Shown one piece after another: positions 17,740 to 26,745 of a DNA stretch of 64,000 bases. Made by a program: the position numbers and the translations under genes. The DNA is taken from assembly GCF_900172345.1 (NCBI RefSeq), contig NZ_FWFY01000010.1, positions 98,458 to 162,457 on the forward strand, read 5' to 3'. Below the pieces are notes generated by a model. It was not told where the DNA came from. It saw only the letters and a program-made list of their open reading frames with translations, and did no database searches. The stretch is from Limimaricola soesokkakensis (lineage in GTDB: Bacteria; Pseudomonadota; Alphaproteobacteria; Rhodobacterales; Rhodobacteraceae). Each line of letters starts with the position of its first letter. The stretch's first letter is position 1.

Positions 17740-19986
17740 ATGACCTATCGTGACAAGCAGCCGGGCATCGGCCTGACCCTGATCGCCGCCATCGTCGCCG
17801 GCGTGGCGCTGGCAATCGCCTATTTCCGCCCCGAGAGCGGCGTCGCCGGAAGCGTCGGTGCGGGGCTGGCGCTGTTCGGGGCGCTGGCGGTCGCTGTGGC
17901 CTCGGCGCTGGTCCTGTTCAAATGGATGCCCTACTGGCTGAACCTCACGCTGAAATGGCTCACGCTTCTGGGCGCGGCGCTGACGGCGCTGGCCGCCTAT
18001 TTCCTGATGCAGGACATCGCGATGTGGTCGATGATCCTCGCCACCATCGGTGCCATCTGGAACCTCGTCTCCCGCAAGGGCCACGACCGCCGTGCCGCCG
18101 CACTGGTGCTACTGGCCATGCCCCTCGCCCATGCGCCGGAGGCGCGCGCGCAGGACTGGCCCGGCTTCCACGGCGACCTGCAGGCCCGCAAGTACAGCCC
18201 GCTGACCGAGATCACCGCCGCCAACGTGCACCTGCTGGAGCCGGTCTGGGAGGTCGAGACCGGCGACGTCTCGGACGGCTCGGGCGAGCTGCCGCAGACG
18301 GTCTGGTCCGCCACACCGATCTACGCCAACGAGACGCTCTATGTCGGCACCCCCTTCTACCGCATCCTCGCCCTCGACCCCGCCACCGGCGAGGAGCGCT
18401 GGTCCTATGACAGCCAGTCCCGGCTCGAAGCTCTCACCCAGCCCGCACTGAAGAACCGCGGCGTCACCTATTGGGAGGAGCCGGGTGCCAGCGGCATCTG
18501 CGCCAAGCGCGTCTATATCGGCACGATGGACGCCAAGCTGCACGCGGTCGACGCCGATACCGGTGCGCCCTGCGAGGATTTCGCCGAGGCCGGCGTGCTC
18601 GACGTGAACCAGTGGAACGACACCAATGACCGCTGGCCGCTGTCGCTGTTGCAGCCGCCCGTGGCCCATGAGGGTCGCCTGTTCATCGGCTGGGCCGGCA
18701 AGGACTGGGAAAGCGCGCAGGCCCCTCCGGGCACCGTCTTCGCGGTGGACGCGAAGACCGGCGAACTCGACTGGACCGTGAACTTCATCCCCAAGGAGCT
18801 GTGGGACCGCACCGGCACCGCCAATGTCTGGACCCACATGACCGTCGATCCCGAGCGCGACATCATCTACATGCCGGTCTCCTCGCCCTCGCCCAACTAT
18901 TACGGCGGCAACCGCACCGAAGAGCTTCCCCTCGCCACCTCGGTAACGGCGGTGGACACCAATTCGGGCGAGATCATCTGGTCGCGCCAGCTCGTGTATC
19001 ACGACATCTGGGATTACGACACCGGCGCCGCCCCCACACTCGTCGACATCGAGCGGGACGGCGAAACCATCCCGGCGCTGATCCAGACCTCGAAGCAGGG
19101 CATGCTCTACGTGCTGAACCGCGAGACCGGCGAGCCGGTCTTCGGCATGGAGGAGCGGCCCGTCCCCGCCTCGGATCTGCCGGGCGAAGAGGCGGCGCCG
19201 ACGCAGCCCTTCTACGACGTGCCCAAGCCCACCAATACCTACGACACATGGCCCGGCATCTGGTGGCTCGCCGATCTGGCAAGCTTCGGCTATTGCTCGC
19301 GCACCCTCGAAGAGCTGCGCTACGAGGGGCTGTTCACGCCGCCCACCGCCGAAGGTAAGGGCACGCTGATGTATCCGGGCACGGCGGGCGGCATGCAGTG
19401 GGGCGGCGGCGCGCTCGATCCCGAGACCAACACCTTCTACGTGAACACCCAGAAGGTGGCGCAGATCCTGCGGATGATCCCGCGCGAGGAATACGAGGAG
19501 ATCGCGGGCGAGAGCGGCGCCGAGCAGGGCTTCTACCCTCAGGAGGGCGTGCCCTACGGCTTCGAGCTGACCAACTTCCTGACGCCTCTGGGCCTGCCCT
19601 GCTGGAAACCGCCCTTCGGCACGATCCTCGCCTATGACCTCGACACCGGCGAACAGCTCTGGGAACGGCCCTTCGGCCAGACCCAGCAATGGGGCTTCTA
19701 CGCGCCCGAGGATTGGGGCAGCCCGACGCTGGGCGGCCCGGCGGTGACGGCGGGTGGCGTGATCTTCATCGGCGCCTCGATGGACGCGCATGTCCGCGCG
19801 CTCTCGGCGGCGACCGGCGAGGAGCTGTGGAAATGGCGGGTCGAGGCGCCCGCGGTCGCCATCCCGGCGGTCTTTGAGCATGAGGGGCGGCAATATGTGA
19901 GCTTCGTCGCCGGCGGTAACCCGATCCTCAAGCCGCAGGTCGGCGACCAGCTGATCACCTTCGCGCTGCCGATGCTGGAGGAATGA
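17740..19986 (+). CDS. Membrane-bound PQQ-dependent dehydrogenase, glucose/quinate/shikimate family
   Basis: A 748-residue protein. Residues 1-135 contain four to five membrane segments, followed by a periplasmic eight-bladed propeller with PQQ-family repeats (LALDPATGEERW, VFAVDAKTGELDW, TAVDTNSGEIIW, ILAYDLDTGEQLW, ALSAATGEELWKW). This is the Gcd/QuiA layout: direct oxidation of a sugar or cyclic polyol in the periplasm with electrons passed to ubiquinone. No haem-binding CxxCH was seen, and no pqq synthesis genes are in the window. Substrate cannot be fixed. AGTGAGGGA precedes the start. Confidence 0.9.
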   Translation: MTYRDKQPGIGLTLIAAIVAGVALAIAYFRPESGVAGSVGAGLALFGALAVAVASALVLFKWMPYWLNLTLKWLTLLGAALTALAAYFLMQDIAMWSMILATIGAIWNLVSRKGHDRRAAALVLLAMPLAHAPEARAQDWPGFHGDLQARKYSPLTEITAANVHLLEPVWEVETGDVSDGSGELPQTVWSATPIYANETLYVGTPFYRILALDPATGEERWSYDSQSRLEALTQPALKNRGVTYWEEPGASGICAKRVYIGTMDAKLHAVDADTGAPCEDFAEAGVLDVNQWNDTNDRWPLSLLQPPVAHEGRLFIGWAGKDWESAQAPPGTVFAVDAKTGELDWTVNFIPKELWDRTGTANVWTHMTVDPERDIIYMPVSSPSPNYYGGNRTEELPLATSVTAVDTNSGEIIWSRQLVYHDIWDYDTGAAPTLVDIERDGETIPALIQTSKQGMLYVLNRETGEPVFGMEERPVPASDLPGEEAAPTQPFYDVPKPTNTYDTWPGIWWLADLASFGYCSRTLEELRYEGLFTPPTAEGKGTLMYPGTAGGMQWGGGALDPETNTFYVNTQKVAQILRMIPREEYEEIAGESGAEQGFYPQEGVPYGFELTNFLTPLGLPCWKPPFGTILAYDLDTGEQLWERPFGQTQQWGFYAPEDWGSPTLGGPAVTAGGVIFIGASMDAHVRALSAATGEELWKWRVEAPAVAIPAVFEHEGRQYVSFVAGGNPILKPQVGDQLITFALPMLEE

Positions 19987-20100
19987 CCCCATGGCCGTCG
20001 CGAAGCGCGTGCCGGGCGGATCTAGCCGCCCGCTAATAGCCGAACGCGTCCGACCAGCCCGACGCGATGCCAACCCCGTCCTGCCGGGAGAGCCGCGCGC

Positions 20101-20997
20101 TTGACCGATGAGACCACCCGCCGCGTCGCCAGCCTGCTCGTGGTCGCCTCTGGCGTGCTCTGGGGCTTTTACTGGCTGCCGGTCCGAAGGCTCGAGGAGA
20201 TCGGCCTGTCGGGCGCTTGGGGCACCTTCGCGATCACCCTGGCCGCGACGGCGCTGCTCTCGCCCGCCGCGCTGGCGCGCCGGCGGCTGCGCCATGCCGA
20301 CCCCTGGGCCCTGGCCTCGGTGGCGCTCGGCGGCGCGGCCTTCATGCTCTACTCGGTGGGCTTCATCTATGGCCGGGTCGCGATCATCATCCTGCTGTTC
20401 TTCCTCACCCCGGTCTGGAGCACGCTGATCGGCCGCCTGCTCGGCTGGCACACGCCGAGGCTGCGGCTCGTGGCGATCGCGGCGGGGCTTGCGGGGCTGG
20501 CGGTGATGCTTGGCGCGGATGGCGAATGGCCGCTGCCGCGCGGCGCCGGCGAATGGCTGGCGCTGGCGTCGGGGCTCATGTGGTCGGTCTCGACCACCGG
20601 CATCCGGCTGCGCCCGGCGCTGGCGCCGCCCGAAGCCGCCTTCGTCTTCGCCGCGGGGGCGAGCGCGGGCGCGTTGGCGATCGCGCCGCTGTTCGGGCCG
20701 CTTCCCGGCCCCGGGGTCGAGATCGCCCCGGCCCTGCTGTGGTCGGGCGCCACCGGCGGGCTGTGGTGGGGGGTCTTCATGGCCGGGCTGATGTGGGCCA
20801 CTACCCGGCTGGAACCGGCGCGCACCGGCATTTTGTTGATGTCAGAGGTGCTGGTCGGCGCGCTCTCCGCTGCATGGCTCGCGGCCGAGCATCTGGGGCC
20901 GCTGGAACTCGCGGGCGGGGCCTTGGTGCTTTGCGCCGGGGTGCTGGAGGTCTGGCCGGTGCGCCGCCCGACGGCGCCCTTGCCATCCGAGGGCTGA
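20101..20997 (+). CDS. EamA/DMT family transporter
   Basis: A 298-residue integral membrane protein with about ten hydrophobic segments in two related halves, as in the drug/metabolite transporter superfamily. The first half begins LLVVASGVLWGFYWLPVRRL. The start is TTG at 20101, with GGGAG about 10 nt upstream; no in-frame ATG precedes the first membrane segment. Members export amino acids, nucleosides or amines; the substrate here is unknown. It follows the PQQ dehydrogenase by 114 bp and is convergent with cysE. Confidence 0.85.
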   Translation: MTDETTRRVASLLVVASGVLWGFYWLPVRRLEEIGLSGAWGTFAITLAATALLSPAALARRRLRHADPWALASVALGGAAFMLYSVGFIYGRVAIIILLFFLTPVWSTLIGRLLGWHTPRLRLVAIAAGLAGLAVMLGADGEWPLPRGAGEWLALASGLMWSVSTTGIRLRPALAPPEAAFVFAAGASAGALAIAPLFGPLPGPGVEIAPALLWSGATGGLWWGVFMAGLMWATTRLEPARTGILLMSEVLVGALSAAWLAAEHLGPLELAGGALVLCAGVLEVWPVRRPTAPLPSEG

Positions 20998-21002
20998 CAC
21001 CG

Positions 21003-21025
21003 TGGGCGGCCCAAAAGACCGCCCA
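21003..21025. terminator. Hairpin between EamA and cysE
   Basis: TGGGCGG (21003-21009) pairs with CCGCCCA (21019-21025) across a 9-nt A-rich loop. It lies between convergent stop codons (20997 and 21032), so it can serve both directions; the stem is short. Confidence 0.5.
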
Positions 21026-21031
21026 AATCGC

Positions 21032-21847
21032 TCAGACCTGTTCGTCGCCCTTGAATGTCTGATCCATCGACACCGACGGCTGGGCGCAGCCCGCCTCGCC
21101 GACGATCCGCGCGGGCACGCCCGCCACGGTCTTGCAGGCCGGGATGTCGATCAGCACCACCGACCCGGCCGCGATCCGCGAGCAGTCGCCGATCCGGATG
21201 TTGCCCAGCACCTTCGCGCCCGCGCCGATCAGCACGCCGTTGCCGATCTTGGGGTGGCGGTCCTGCTCTTCCTTGCCGGTGCCGCCAAGCGTCACCGAAT
21301 GCAGCATCGACACGTTGTCGCCGACCACCGCCGTCTCGCCGATCACCACCGAATGGGCGTGATCGATCATCACGCCGCGCCCGATCCGGGCTGCAGGGTG
21401 GATGTCGACGCCGAACGTCTCCGAGACGCGCATCTGCACGAAATAGGCGAGGTCGAGCCGCCCCTCCTGCCAGAGCCAATGGCCGAGGCGGTAGGCCTGG
21501 ATCGCCTGGTAGCCCTTGAAGTACAAAAGCGGCTGCAGGAAGCGGTGGCAGGCCGGGTCGCGCTCGTATGTGGCGACCAGATCGGCGCGGGCCGAGACCA
21601 CCAGCTCGGGCTCGGCGCCATAGGCGCCATCGATGATCTCGCGCAGGATCTGCGCCGGCATCTCATCCGAGGCGAGCTTGAGCGACAGCCGGTAGGCCAG
21701 CGCGCAGGCAAAGCTCTGGTGATGCAGCACGCTCGAATGAATGAGCCCGCCCATCAGCGGCTCGGCCGCGATCGCCTCCTCGGCCTCGCTGCGAATGCGG
21801 CTCCAGACCGGATCGATCTCGGCCAGCTGCGCCTGTGGTTTTGCCAT
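21032..21847 (-). CDS. cysE: Serine O-acetyltransferase
   Basis: A 271-residue enzyme that acetylates L-serine with acetyl-CoA, the first step of cysteine synthesis. It has an alpha-helical N-terminal domain and a C-terminal left-handed beta helix of hexapeptide repeats (IGRGVMIDHAHSVVIGET, LHSVTLGGTGK, HPKIGNGVLIGAGAKVLGN). The catalytic His of DHAHS and the Cys-feedback tail region are present. The start at 21847 has AGGAGG 8 nt upstream; the earlier ATG at 21853 is only 2 nt from it. It follows the GTA cluster on the same strand after 58 bp, an arrangement I recall from Rhodobacterales genomes. Confidence 0.95.
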   Translation of the reverse strand: MAKPQAQLAEIDPVWSRIRSEAEEAIAAEPLMGGLIHSSVLHHQSFACALAYRLSLKLASDEMPAQILREIIDGAYGAEPELVVSARADLVATYERDPACHRFLQPLLYFKGYQAIQAYRLGHWLWQEGRLDLAYFVQMRVSETFGVDIHPAARIGRGVMIDHAHSVVIGETAVVGDNVSMLHSVTLGGTGKEEQDRHPKIGNGVLIGAGAKVLGNIRIGDCSRIAAGSVVLIDIPACKTVAGVPARIVGEAGCAQPSVSMDQTFKGDEQV

Positions 21848-21905
21848 CGCCATGGCCTCCTGATGCCGCGTCCTGTCTAGCCCAGATAGGGCCTCCCGGC
21901 CAAGA

Positions 21906-22190
21906 TCAAAGGCCGGAGGAGCCGTCAAGGGCATCGAGCACCTGCCGCAGCGCCGCCCGCGCCTCGCGGCCCAGCGATGGCGGCAGCGGCCGCGCCGGGT
22001 GCCGCAGCGCCGCCGACATCAGCGAGCCGTCGCCCCACAACGGATGCGCCCGGCCGCGCCGCTTGCGCCAGGCATCGGCGGCGCGCGCTTCCGACACGAT
22101 CCGCAGCGCCAGACCCGCGCGCCCCTCGGGCGGCGCGGCGAGCAGCGCCGCCACCGCCCGGTCGAGGCATCCCGGCAGGATCGGCCTCAT
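21906..22190 (-). CDS. Small uncharacterised protein at the 3' end of the GTA operon
   Basis: A 94-residue frame whose ATG overlaps the gp15 stop as ATGA, so it is probably translated by coupling. It begins MRPILPGCLDRAVAALL and is Arg/Ala-rich, predicted mostly helical, with no signal peptide or membrane segment. It has no number in the classical g1-g15 nomenclature. The coupled start and its position directly between gp15 and cysE argue that it is a real gene of the cluster; its role is unknown. Confidence 0.65.
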   Translation of the reverse strand: MRPILPGCLDRAVAALLAAPPEGRAGLALRIVSEARAADAWRKRRGRAHPLWGDGSLMSAALRHPARPLPPSLGREARAALRQVLDALDGSSGL

Positions 22191-25100
22191 CCCGCCACCG
22201 CGATTTCGGCGAAGGGGCCGGGCCCGAAGGCCTCCGAGATCTGTGCCACCTGCACCACGAGCGGCCCCGCCGCGCCGTCGGCTGCGCGCATCGCCGCCGT
22301 GTAGGCGAATCCGGGCGCGGCAAGCTCCGCCTCGCGCAGGGCCACGCCATTGGCTGAAATACGCAGCAGGTAGGCCTCGCGCGCCTCGGCCAGCGGCACC
22401 TCGCGCCCCTCCCAGCCATCGCCGCCGATCCGCGCCCGCCGGACCCACGAGATCGCGAGATCGCCCCCGGTTTGCCGCACCCGCAGATGCACCGGCGCCC
22501 AGGGCCGAAGCCCGATGCCCGCGAAGGCCCGCGCCGCGTGCCGCCAGCTCGGATCGGTCAGCGGCCGCCGCGCCGGGCCAAAGCGGTAATGCCGGGTCAG
22601 CCCGCGCGCCGCGTCCGGCAGCGCGACCTGCCGCGGCACGCCGTCGAGCAGCACGACGCGGCTGCCCGCGGGCCAGATGTCGGGCATCACCGCGTCGGTT
22701 CCCGCCTGCCCCCTGAGCCGCATCGAGATCTCGAAGACCCCCGGCTCCACCGGATCGGCCCGCAGGAATTGCAACAGCTCCCAGTGATCGCTCTCGCCAT
22801 CGCCGATCGCCATCAGGTTGGCGCCCGCCAGAACCGCCGCCCGGCTGGCCCCGGTCAGCTGCCCCTGCGCCAGCCGCAGCCGCAGCGCCGGGCCGCGATC
22901 CCACAGCCCGGCAGGCGCGGCGGCGAGCGGCGTCAGCGTCGTGCCGATGGTGGCGGCCAAAGGCTGTGTCAGGTTGAGCCGATGATCGGCATCCTCGACC
23001 CCCGAGACCAGCGCCACCGCGCCGGGCCAGGGCCTCGCCGTGGCCGCGAAATGCGGCGCGTGCGGGACCTCCTCCCCGGTGAGCAGCGGCAGGTCGAGGA
23101 ACACCCCCTCGACCGGCACCGGCGGGACATAGGCGCCGGGGGCCTCGGCGTCGTCCTCGGCGGGCTGCGGCAGATAGAGCCCCGGCGCGGTGCGCACCGC
23201 CTCGATTGCTGCATGGGACGTCCGCTCCAGCCGTTCGATCCGCCAGGCGCCGCCCTCCCCGCCATCCCCACCCGCGATCTCGACCACGTCGCCGGGGCCG
23301 AGGCCATGCGCCGAGGGCGGCAGCGCGAATTCGGCGCGCTCGCGCCCGAGCCGCATCTCCGCCAGCCAGCGCGCGGCCATGGCCTGCGCCTCGGCCCGGG
23401 TCAGCACCATCGGCAACTCGGCCGCCTCGACATGGCGCGCGGCGCCGCCCGGCAGCGCCGCCTCGACGCTGCCCGTGGCCCCGGTTTCGGCCGCGACATA
23501 GCCCAGCCGCACCCGGTCGGGCAGCGCCGCGCCAGCCTCGCGCGCGATCTCCAGGATCGGCATGTCCGGCGACACGCGCACCAGCCTCCCGGAATCGAGC
23601 GCGGCATCCGCCAGCCCGTCGCGGGTGCGGAACACCAGCCGCCCCTCGCGCTCCACCGCGTCGAAGCCATGCGCCAGCATCAAGGGCTGCAACATCGCCC
23701 GCGCGCTCTGCTGGCCCCGGGCGAGATAGCCGCGCACCAGCCCGTGCAGCCGCGAGGTGTCGATCTCGCTCACCCCCGCCTCGGCGCAGATTTCCGCCAC
23801 CACCGAGGCGAGGTCGCGATGCGCGGTGCGCCCGGTGATCCAGTGCCCGCGCGCCCAGTTCGCGCCGTCGCCCCAGACCTCCGACAGCCCCGGAAACCAC
23901 GGATAGGGCCGCAGGTCCCACGCCCAAACCAGCATCCGCTCGGTATCGAGCATCGGCGCGCCGTAGATCTCCGAGACCGGGTTCGCCCCCGGATCGGCGA
24001 AATGCCGATGCACGGCGCGCAGATACTGCATCTGGATCCGCTCGTCGCGATGGCCGCGCGAATGGTAGGGCAGCGCCGATTCCGAGGATTTCGGATCGAT
24101 GAACTTGTTGGGCTGGTTGCTGCCCCGGTCGACGGCGGCGCAGCCCAGCTCGGTGAAGCGAATGGGCTTCGATCCCGGCTGCCACGCGGTCGGCGCATCC
24201 TGCCGCATCCCGTCGATCCGCTCGTGATGCGGGTTGCCCCACCAGCCCACGAGGTCCTTGTAGCGCCAGACCCACGGCTCGCCGTCGCCATCGGTGATCG
24301 GCGTGCGGATCTGCGCCGCGCGGGCCTCGGGCGAATGGTAGTACCAGTCATAGCCTTCGCCGCCCGCGACATTGCCCGCGAGATAGTCGAGATCGTAAAT
24401 CGAGCGATGCTGCGCGGCGTCGAGATGATCGGTGCCGTCGCGCCAGTCCGACAGCGGCATGTAATTGTCGATGCCGATGAAATCGATCTCCGGGTCGGCC
24501 CAAAGCGGGTCGAGGTGGAACCGCTTGGTCGCCCCGCCCGGCTGGTGGCCGTGATATTCGGTCCAGTCGGCGGCGTAGGAGAGCTTCACTTGCTTCCCCA
24601 AGATGCCGCGCACCTCGGCCGCGAGATCGCGCAGCGCGTCCACGGCGGGGTAGCTGTCGCCCGCCCCCCGGATCGTGGTGAGCGCCACCAGCTCCGAGCC
24701 GATGCAGAACGCCTCGACCCCGCCCGCCATGGCGCACAGATGCGCCTGGTGCAGCACGAAGCGCCTGAGGCCCCAATCCTCAGGGCCCTCATAGACCGGC
24801 CCGTCGACACCGATCCTGAAATCCGAGGCCCGCGCCGCGCCGAAGAAGGCCGCGACCTCGGCCTCGGCCGCCGCCGTCCGGTCGGTGGTCCCCGGCTGCC
24901 CCGGCGCGCGCGCGGTGCTGATCCGGCCGCGCCACGGCAAGGCGGCCTGTTCGGTCCCGCCCCACGGATCGGGCAGGCCGTTGCCCGGCAGCTGGTCCAT
25001 CAGGATGAAGGGGTAATAGGTCACCTCCAGCCCGCGCGCCGCCATCGCCCGGATCGCCTCGATCACCGAGAGGTCCGAGGGCGTGCCGCCATAGACCGGC

Positions 25101-26101
25101 CGATCCTCGACGCGCGGCACCGCCATCGCGCCCGCGCGGTCCAGCCCCGAGACCCGCCACGGCATCTCCTCGCCCTCGCCCTCGCCCTCGCGGCGCTCGA
25201 CCTTGGGGCGGATCCTGCAATGCCCGGCGCGCAGGTCATCGCCGAACCACGACACCACCAGCGAGGCGGCGCGGCATTCGGGCAGCTCCTCCACGAGATC
25301 GTCGAGCGCGGCCTCGGCGTCGCTCGGCCCCGAGGGCCCGTGCAGGTTGGCGGGCCTTCGCTCGGCAAAGCCCGAGGCCACATGCACCGGCGTCGCGGCC
25401 AGCGCGTATTCGCCGGTGCCCGGGATCACCGCGACGCCGCGCACGAGACGGGCGATGTCCTCGGCCCGCGCGGGGTCCGACAGGTCGGCGGGGCGCAGCA
25501 CCTCGAAGGAGAATTGCGGCACCCGGTTGCCGAAGCGCGCGAGGTCGAGATCCTCGATCACCACATAGGCGAGCCCGCGATAGGCGGGCGCGCGGCCGAT
25601 CCCCTTGACCGCCTCGATCTTCGCATCCGGCCGCTGGTCCTCGCGGCCCTCGTGCAGCCGCCACGTGATCTCGTCGCGGCCAAGCTCGACCCCGTCGGCC
25701 CAGATCCGCGCCACCCGGCGCACCGGCCCCTCGCAGAGCCCGATGGCGAGGCTCACCGCGTAGGAATACTCGACCACCTCCGGGCGCGGCGCACCCTTGC
25801 CGCCGCCCGAACTGGCGCGGCGCTCCTCGAAATCCGAGGCCCAGATTACCTGCCCGCCGATCCGCATCCGGCCCCAGAGCCGGGCGATCGGCTCGCCCTC
25901 GCCCGCGCCGGTGAAGCGGTACCGGTCGACCCGTCCGGTCTCGACCGGGTCGGCCCCGGCCCCCAAGAGCCGCGCATCGATCGCCCGGCCCAGCGCCGCG
26001 CCGCCCGCGCGGCCCAGCATCGCGCCCGACAGCCCCATGAGGCTGCCGCCGACCGCGCCGCCAAGGGCCATCCCCGCCGCTCCGAACACGATGGTCGCCA
26101 T
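22187..26101 (-). CDS. orfg15: GTA gp15, host-specificity / tail tip protein with TIM-barrel domain
   Basis: A 1304-residue tail-tip protein, the last and largest structural gene of RcGTA-like clusters. The Gly-rich N-terminal helix (VFGAAGMALGGAVGGSLMG) is followed by a baseplate-hub-like region, a glycoside-hydrolase-like TIM barrel (about residues 400-700, with IDFIGIDNYMPLSDW and FTELGCAAVDRG), a phage-tail_3-type domain, and a C-terminal region for receptor contact. The start is TGATG-coupled to gp14. The TIM-barrel motif IRFTELGC is a reliable marker of this family. Confidence 0.93.
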   Translation of the reverse strand: MATIVFGAAGMALGGAVGGSLMGLSGAMLGRAGGAALGRAIDARLLGAGADPVETGRVDRYRFTGAGEGEPIARLWGRMRIGGQVIWASDFEERRASSGGGKGAPRPEVVEYSYAVSLAIGLCEGPVRRVARIWADGVELGRDEITWRLHEGREDQRPDAKIEAVKGIGRAPAYRGLAYVVIEDLDLARFGNRVPQFSFEVLRPADLSDPARAEDIARLVRGVAVIPGTGEYALAATPVHVASGFAERRPANLHGPSGPSDAEAALDDLVEELPECRAASLVVSWFGDDLRAGHCRIRPKVERREGEGEGEEMPWRVSGLDRAGAMAVPRVEDRPVYGGTPSDLSVIEAIRAMAARGLEVTYYPFILMDQLPGNGLPDPWGGTEQAALPWRGRISTARAPGQPGTTDRTAAAEAEVAAFFGAARASDFRIGVDGPVYEGPEDWGLRRFVLHQAHLCAMAGGVEAFCIGSELVALTTIRGAGDSYPAVDALRDLAAEVRGILGKQVKLSYAADWTEYHGHQPGGATKRFHLDPLWADPEIDFIGIDNYMPLSDWRDGTDHLDAAQHRSIYDLDYLAGNVAGGEGYDWYYHSPEARAAQIRTPITDGDGEPWVWRYKDLVGWWGNPHHERIDGMRQDAPTAWQPGSKPIRFTELGCAAVDRGSNQPNKFIDPKSSESALPYHSRGHRDERIQMQYLRAVHRHFADPGANPVSEIYGAPMLDTERMLVWAWDLRPYPWFPGLSEVWGDGANWARGHWITGRTAHRDLASVVAEICAEAGVSEIDTSRLHGLVRGYLARGQQSARAMLQPLMLAHGFDAVEREGRLVFRTRDGLADAALDSGRLVRVSPDMPILEIAREAGAALPDRVRLGYVAAETGATGSVEAALPGGAARHVEAAELPMVLTRAEAQAMAARWLAEMRLGRERAEFALPPSAHGLGPGDVVEIAGGDGGEGGAWRIERLERTSHAAIEAVRTAPGLYLPQPAEDDAEAPGAYVPPVPVEGVFLDLPLLTGEEVPHAPHFAATARPWPGAVALVSGVEDADHRLNLTQPLAATIGTTLTPLAAAPAGLWDRGPALRLRLAQGQLTGASRAAVLAGANLMAIGDGESDHWELLQFLRADPVEPGVFEISMRLRGQAGTDAVMPDIWPAGSRVVLLDGVPRQVALPDAARGLTRHYRFGPARRPLTDPSWRHAARAFAGIGLRPWAPVHLRVRQTGGDLAISWVRRARIGGDGWEGREVPLAEAREAYLLRISANGVALREAELAAPGFAYTAAMRAADGAAGPLVVQVAQISEAFGPGPFAEIAVAG

Positions 26102-26745
26102 CAGCCGATCCTTTCCGTTAATGCGAAACCGGCGGCGATGCGGCGCCGCCATGGCGGGGTCAGCGGGCTCTCGACCACGCCATGCCCCTCATAGGCGTGG
26201 ATGAAGCGCGGCGCCTCGGGCGGCCCCGAAAGCAGCCCCAGATGCCGTGCCGCCATCCCGTCCCGAAGCCGGAACAGCAGCAGGTCGCCGGGCCCGGCCT
26301 CGGCGGGCGCGATCTCGCGCAGATGCCGCCGCGCCGCATCGCAAAGCACCTCGCCGCCCCGCGCCTCGTGGCGCGGATAGGCGGGCACAGGCTCGGGCTC
26401 CGTCCCCGCCAGCGCCATCCAGACGCCGCGCACCAGCCCGAGGCAGTCGCAGCCCGCGCCGCGCCGCGCGGCCCCGTGCAGATAGGGCGTGCCGATCCAG
26501 AGCCGCGCCTCGGCCACGATCCGGTCGCCCGCCGCTGGCAGCGGTCCCGCGCCCGCTCCTGGCGAGAATTTCTCACACGCGTTCGGCAGGACTTCCCTGC
26601 CCGAACCGGGCAAGACCTCTGCGCATGGCGTTGGCGAAACCTTTGCGCACGCTTCCGGCAACGCTCGCCCGCACGCCTTTGGCAAGCCTTCCCCACACAC
26701 CTCCGGCAAGTCGTCCCGGCACGCCTTTGGCGTGACCCGTCTCAT
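26101..26745 (-). CDS. orfg14: GTA gp14, NlpC/P60 peptidase with octapeptide-repeat N-terminus
   Basis: A 214-residue protein. The NlpC/P60 domain starts near residue 73 (DRIVAEARLWIGTPYLHG). The catalytic Cys is in GAGCDCLGLVRG (about residue 101) and the His in RHLGLLSG (about 168). Family role: tail-tip endopeptidase that opens peptidoglycan during DNA delivery. Unusual: about 72 residues precede the domain, made of nine 8-residue units of pattern C-x-x-x-L-P-x-A, whereas I expect only a few residues there in homologues. The start overlaps the gp13 stop as ATGA, which supports translation of the repeats. Confidence 0.9.
   Translation of the reverse strand: MRRVTPKACRDDLPEVCGEGLPKACGRALPEACAKVSPTPCAEVLPGSGREVLPNACEKFSPGAGAGPLPAAGDRIVAEARLWIGTPYLHGAARRGAGCDCLGLVRGVWMALAGTEPEPVPAYPRHEARGGEVLCDAARRHLREIAPAEAGPGDLLLFRLRDGMAARHLGLLSGPPEAPRFIHAYEGHGVVESPLTPPWRRRIAAGFALTERIG
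26530..26745 (-). repeat. Nine degenerate 24-bp tandem repeats at the 5' end of gp14
   Basis: Beginning exactly at the gp14 ATG, nine consecutive 24-bp units encode octapeptides such as CGEGLPKA, CGRALPEA, CAEVLPGS. Proline is at position 6 in all nine, Leu or Ser/Thr at position 5, and Cys at position 1 in six. On the plus strand the related DNA units are easy to see around 26640-26740. The repeat phase matches the reading frame. Confidence 0.85.

Noticed and set aside
22472..26194. Long plus-strand open frame (about 1,240 codons) opposite gp15
   Set aside because: Shadow of the gp15 gene, Arg/His/Pro-rich composition with no domain.
26530..26745. CRISPR-like or intergenic satellite repeat
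   Set aside because: Units are contiguous, degenerate, 24 bp and in phase with the coupled gp14 start; best explained as coding.
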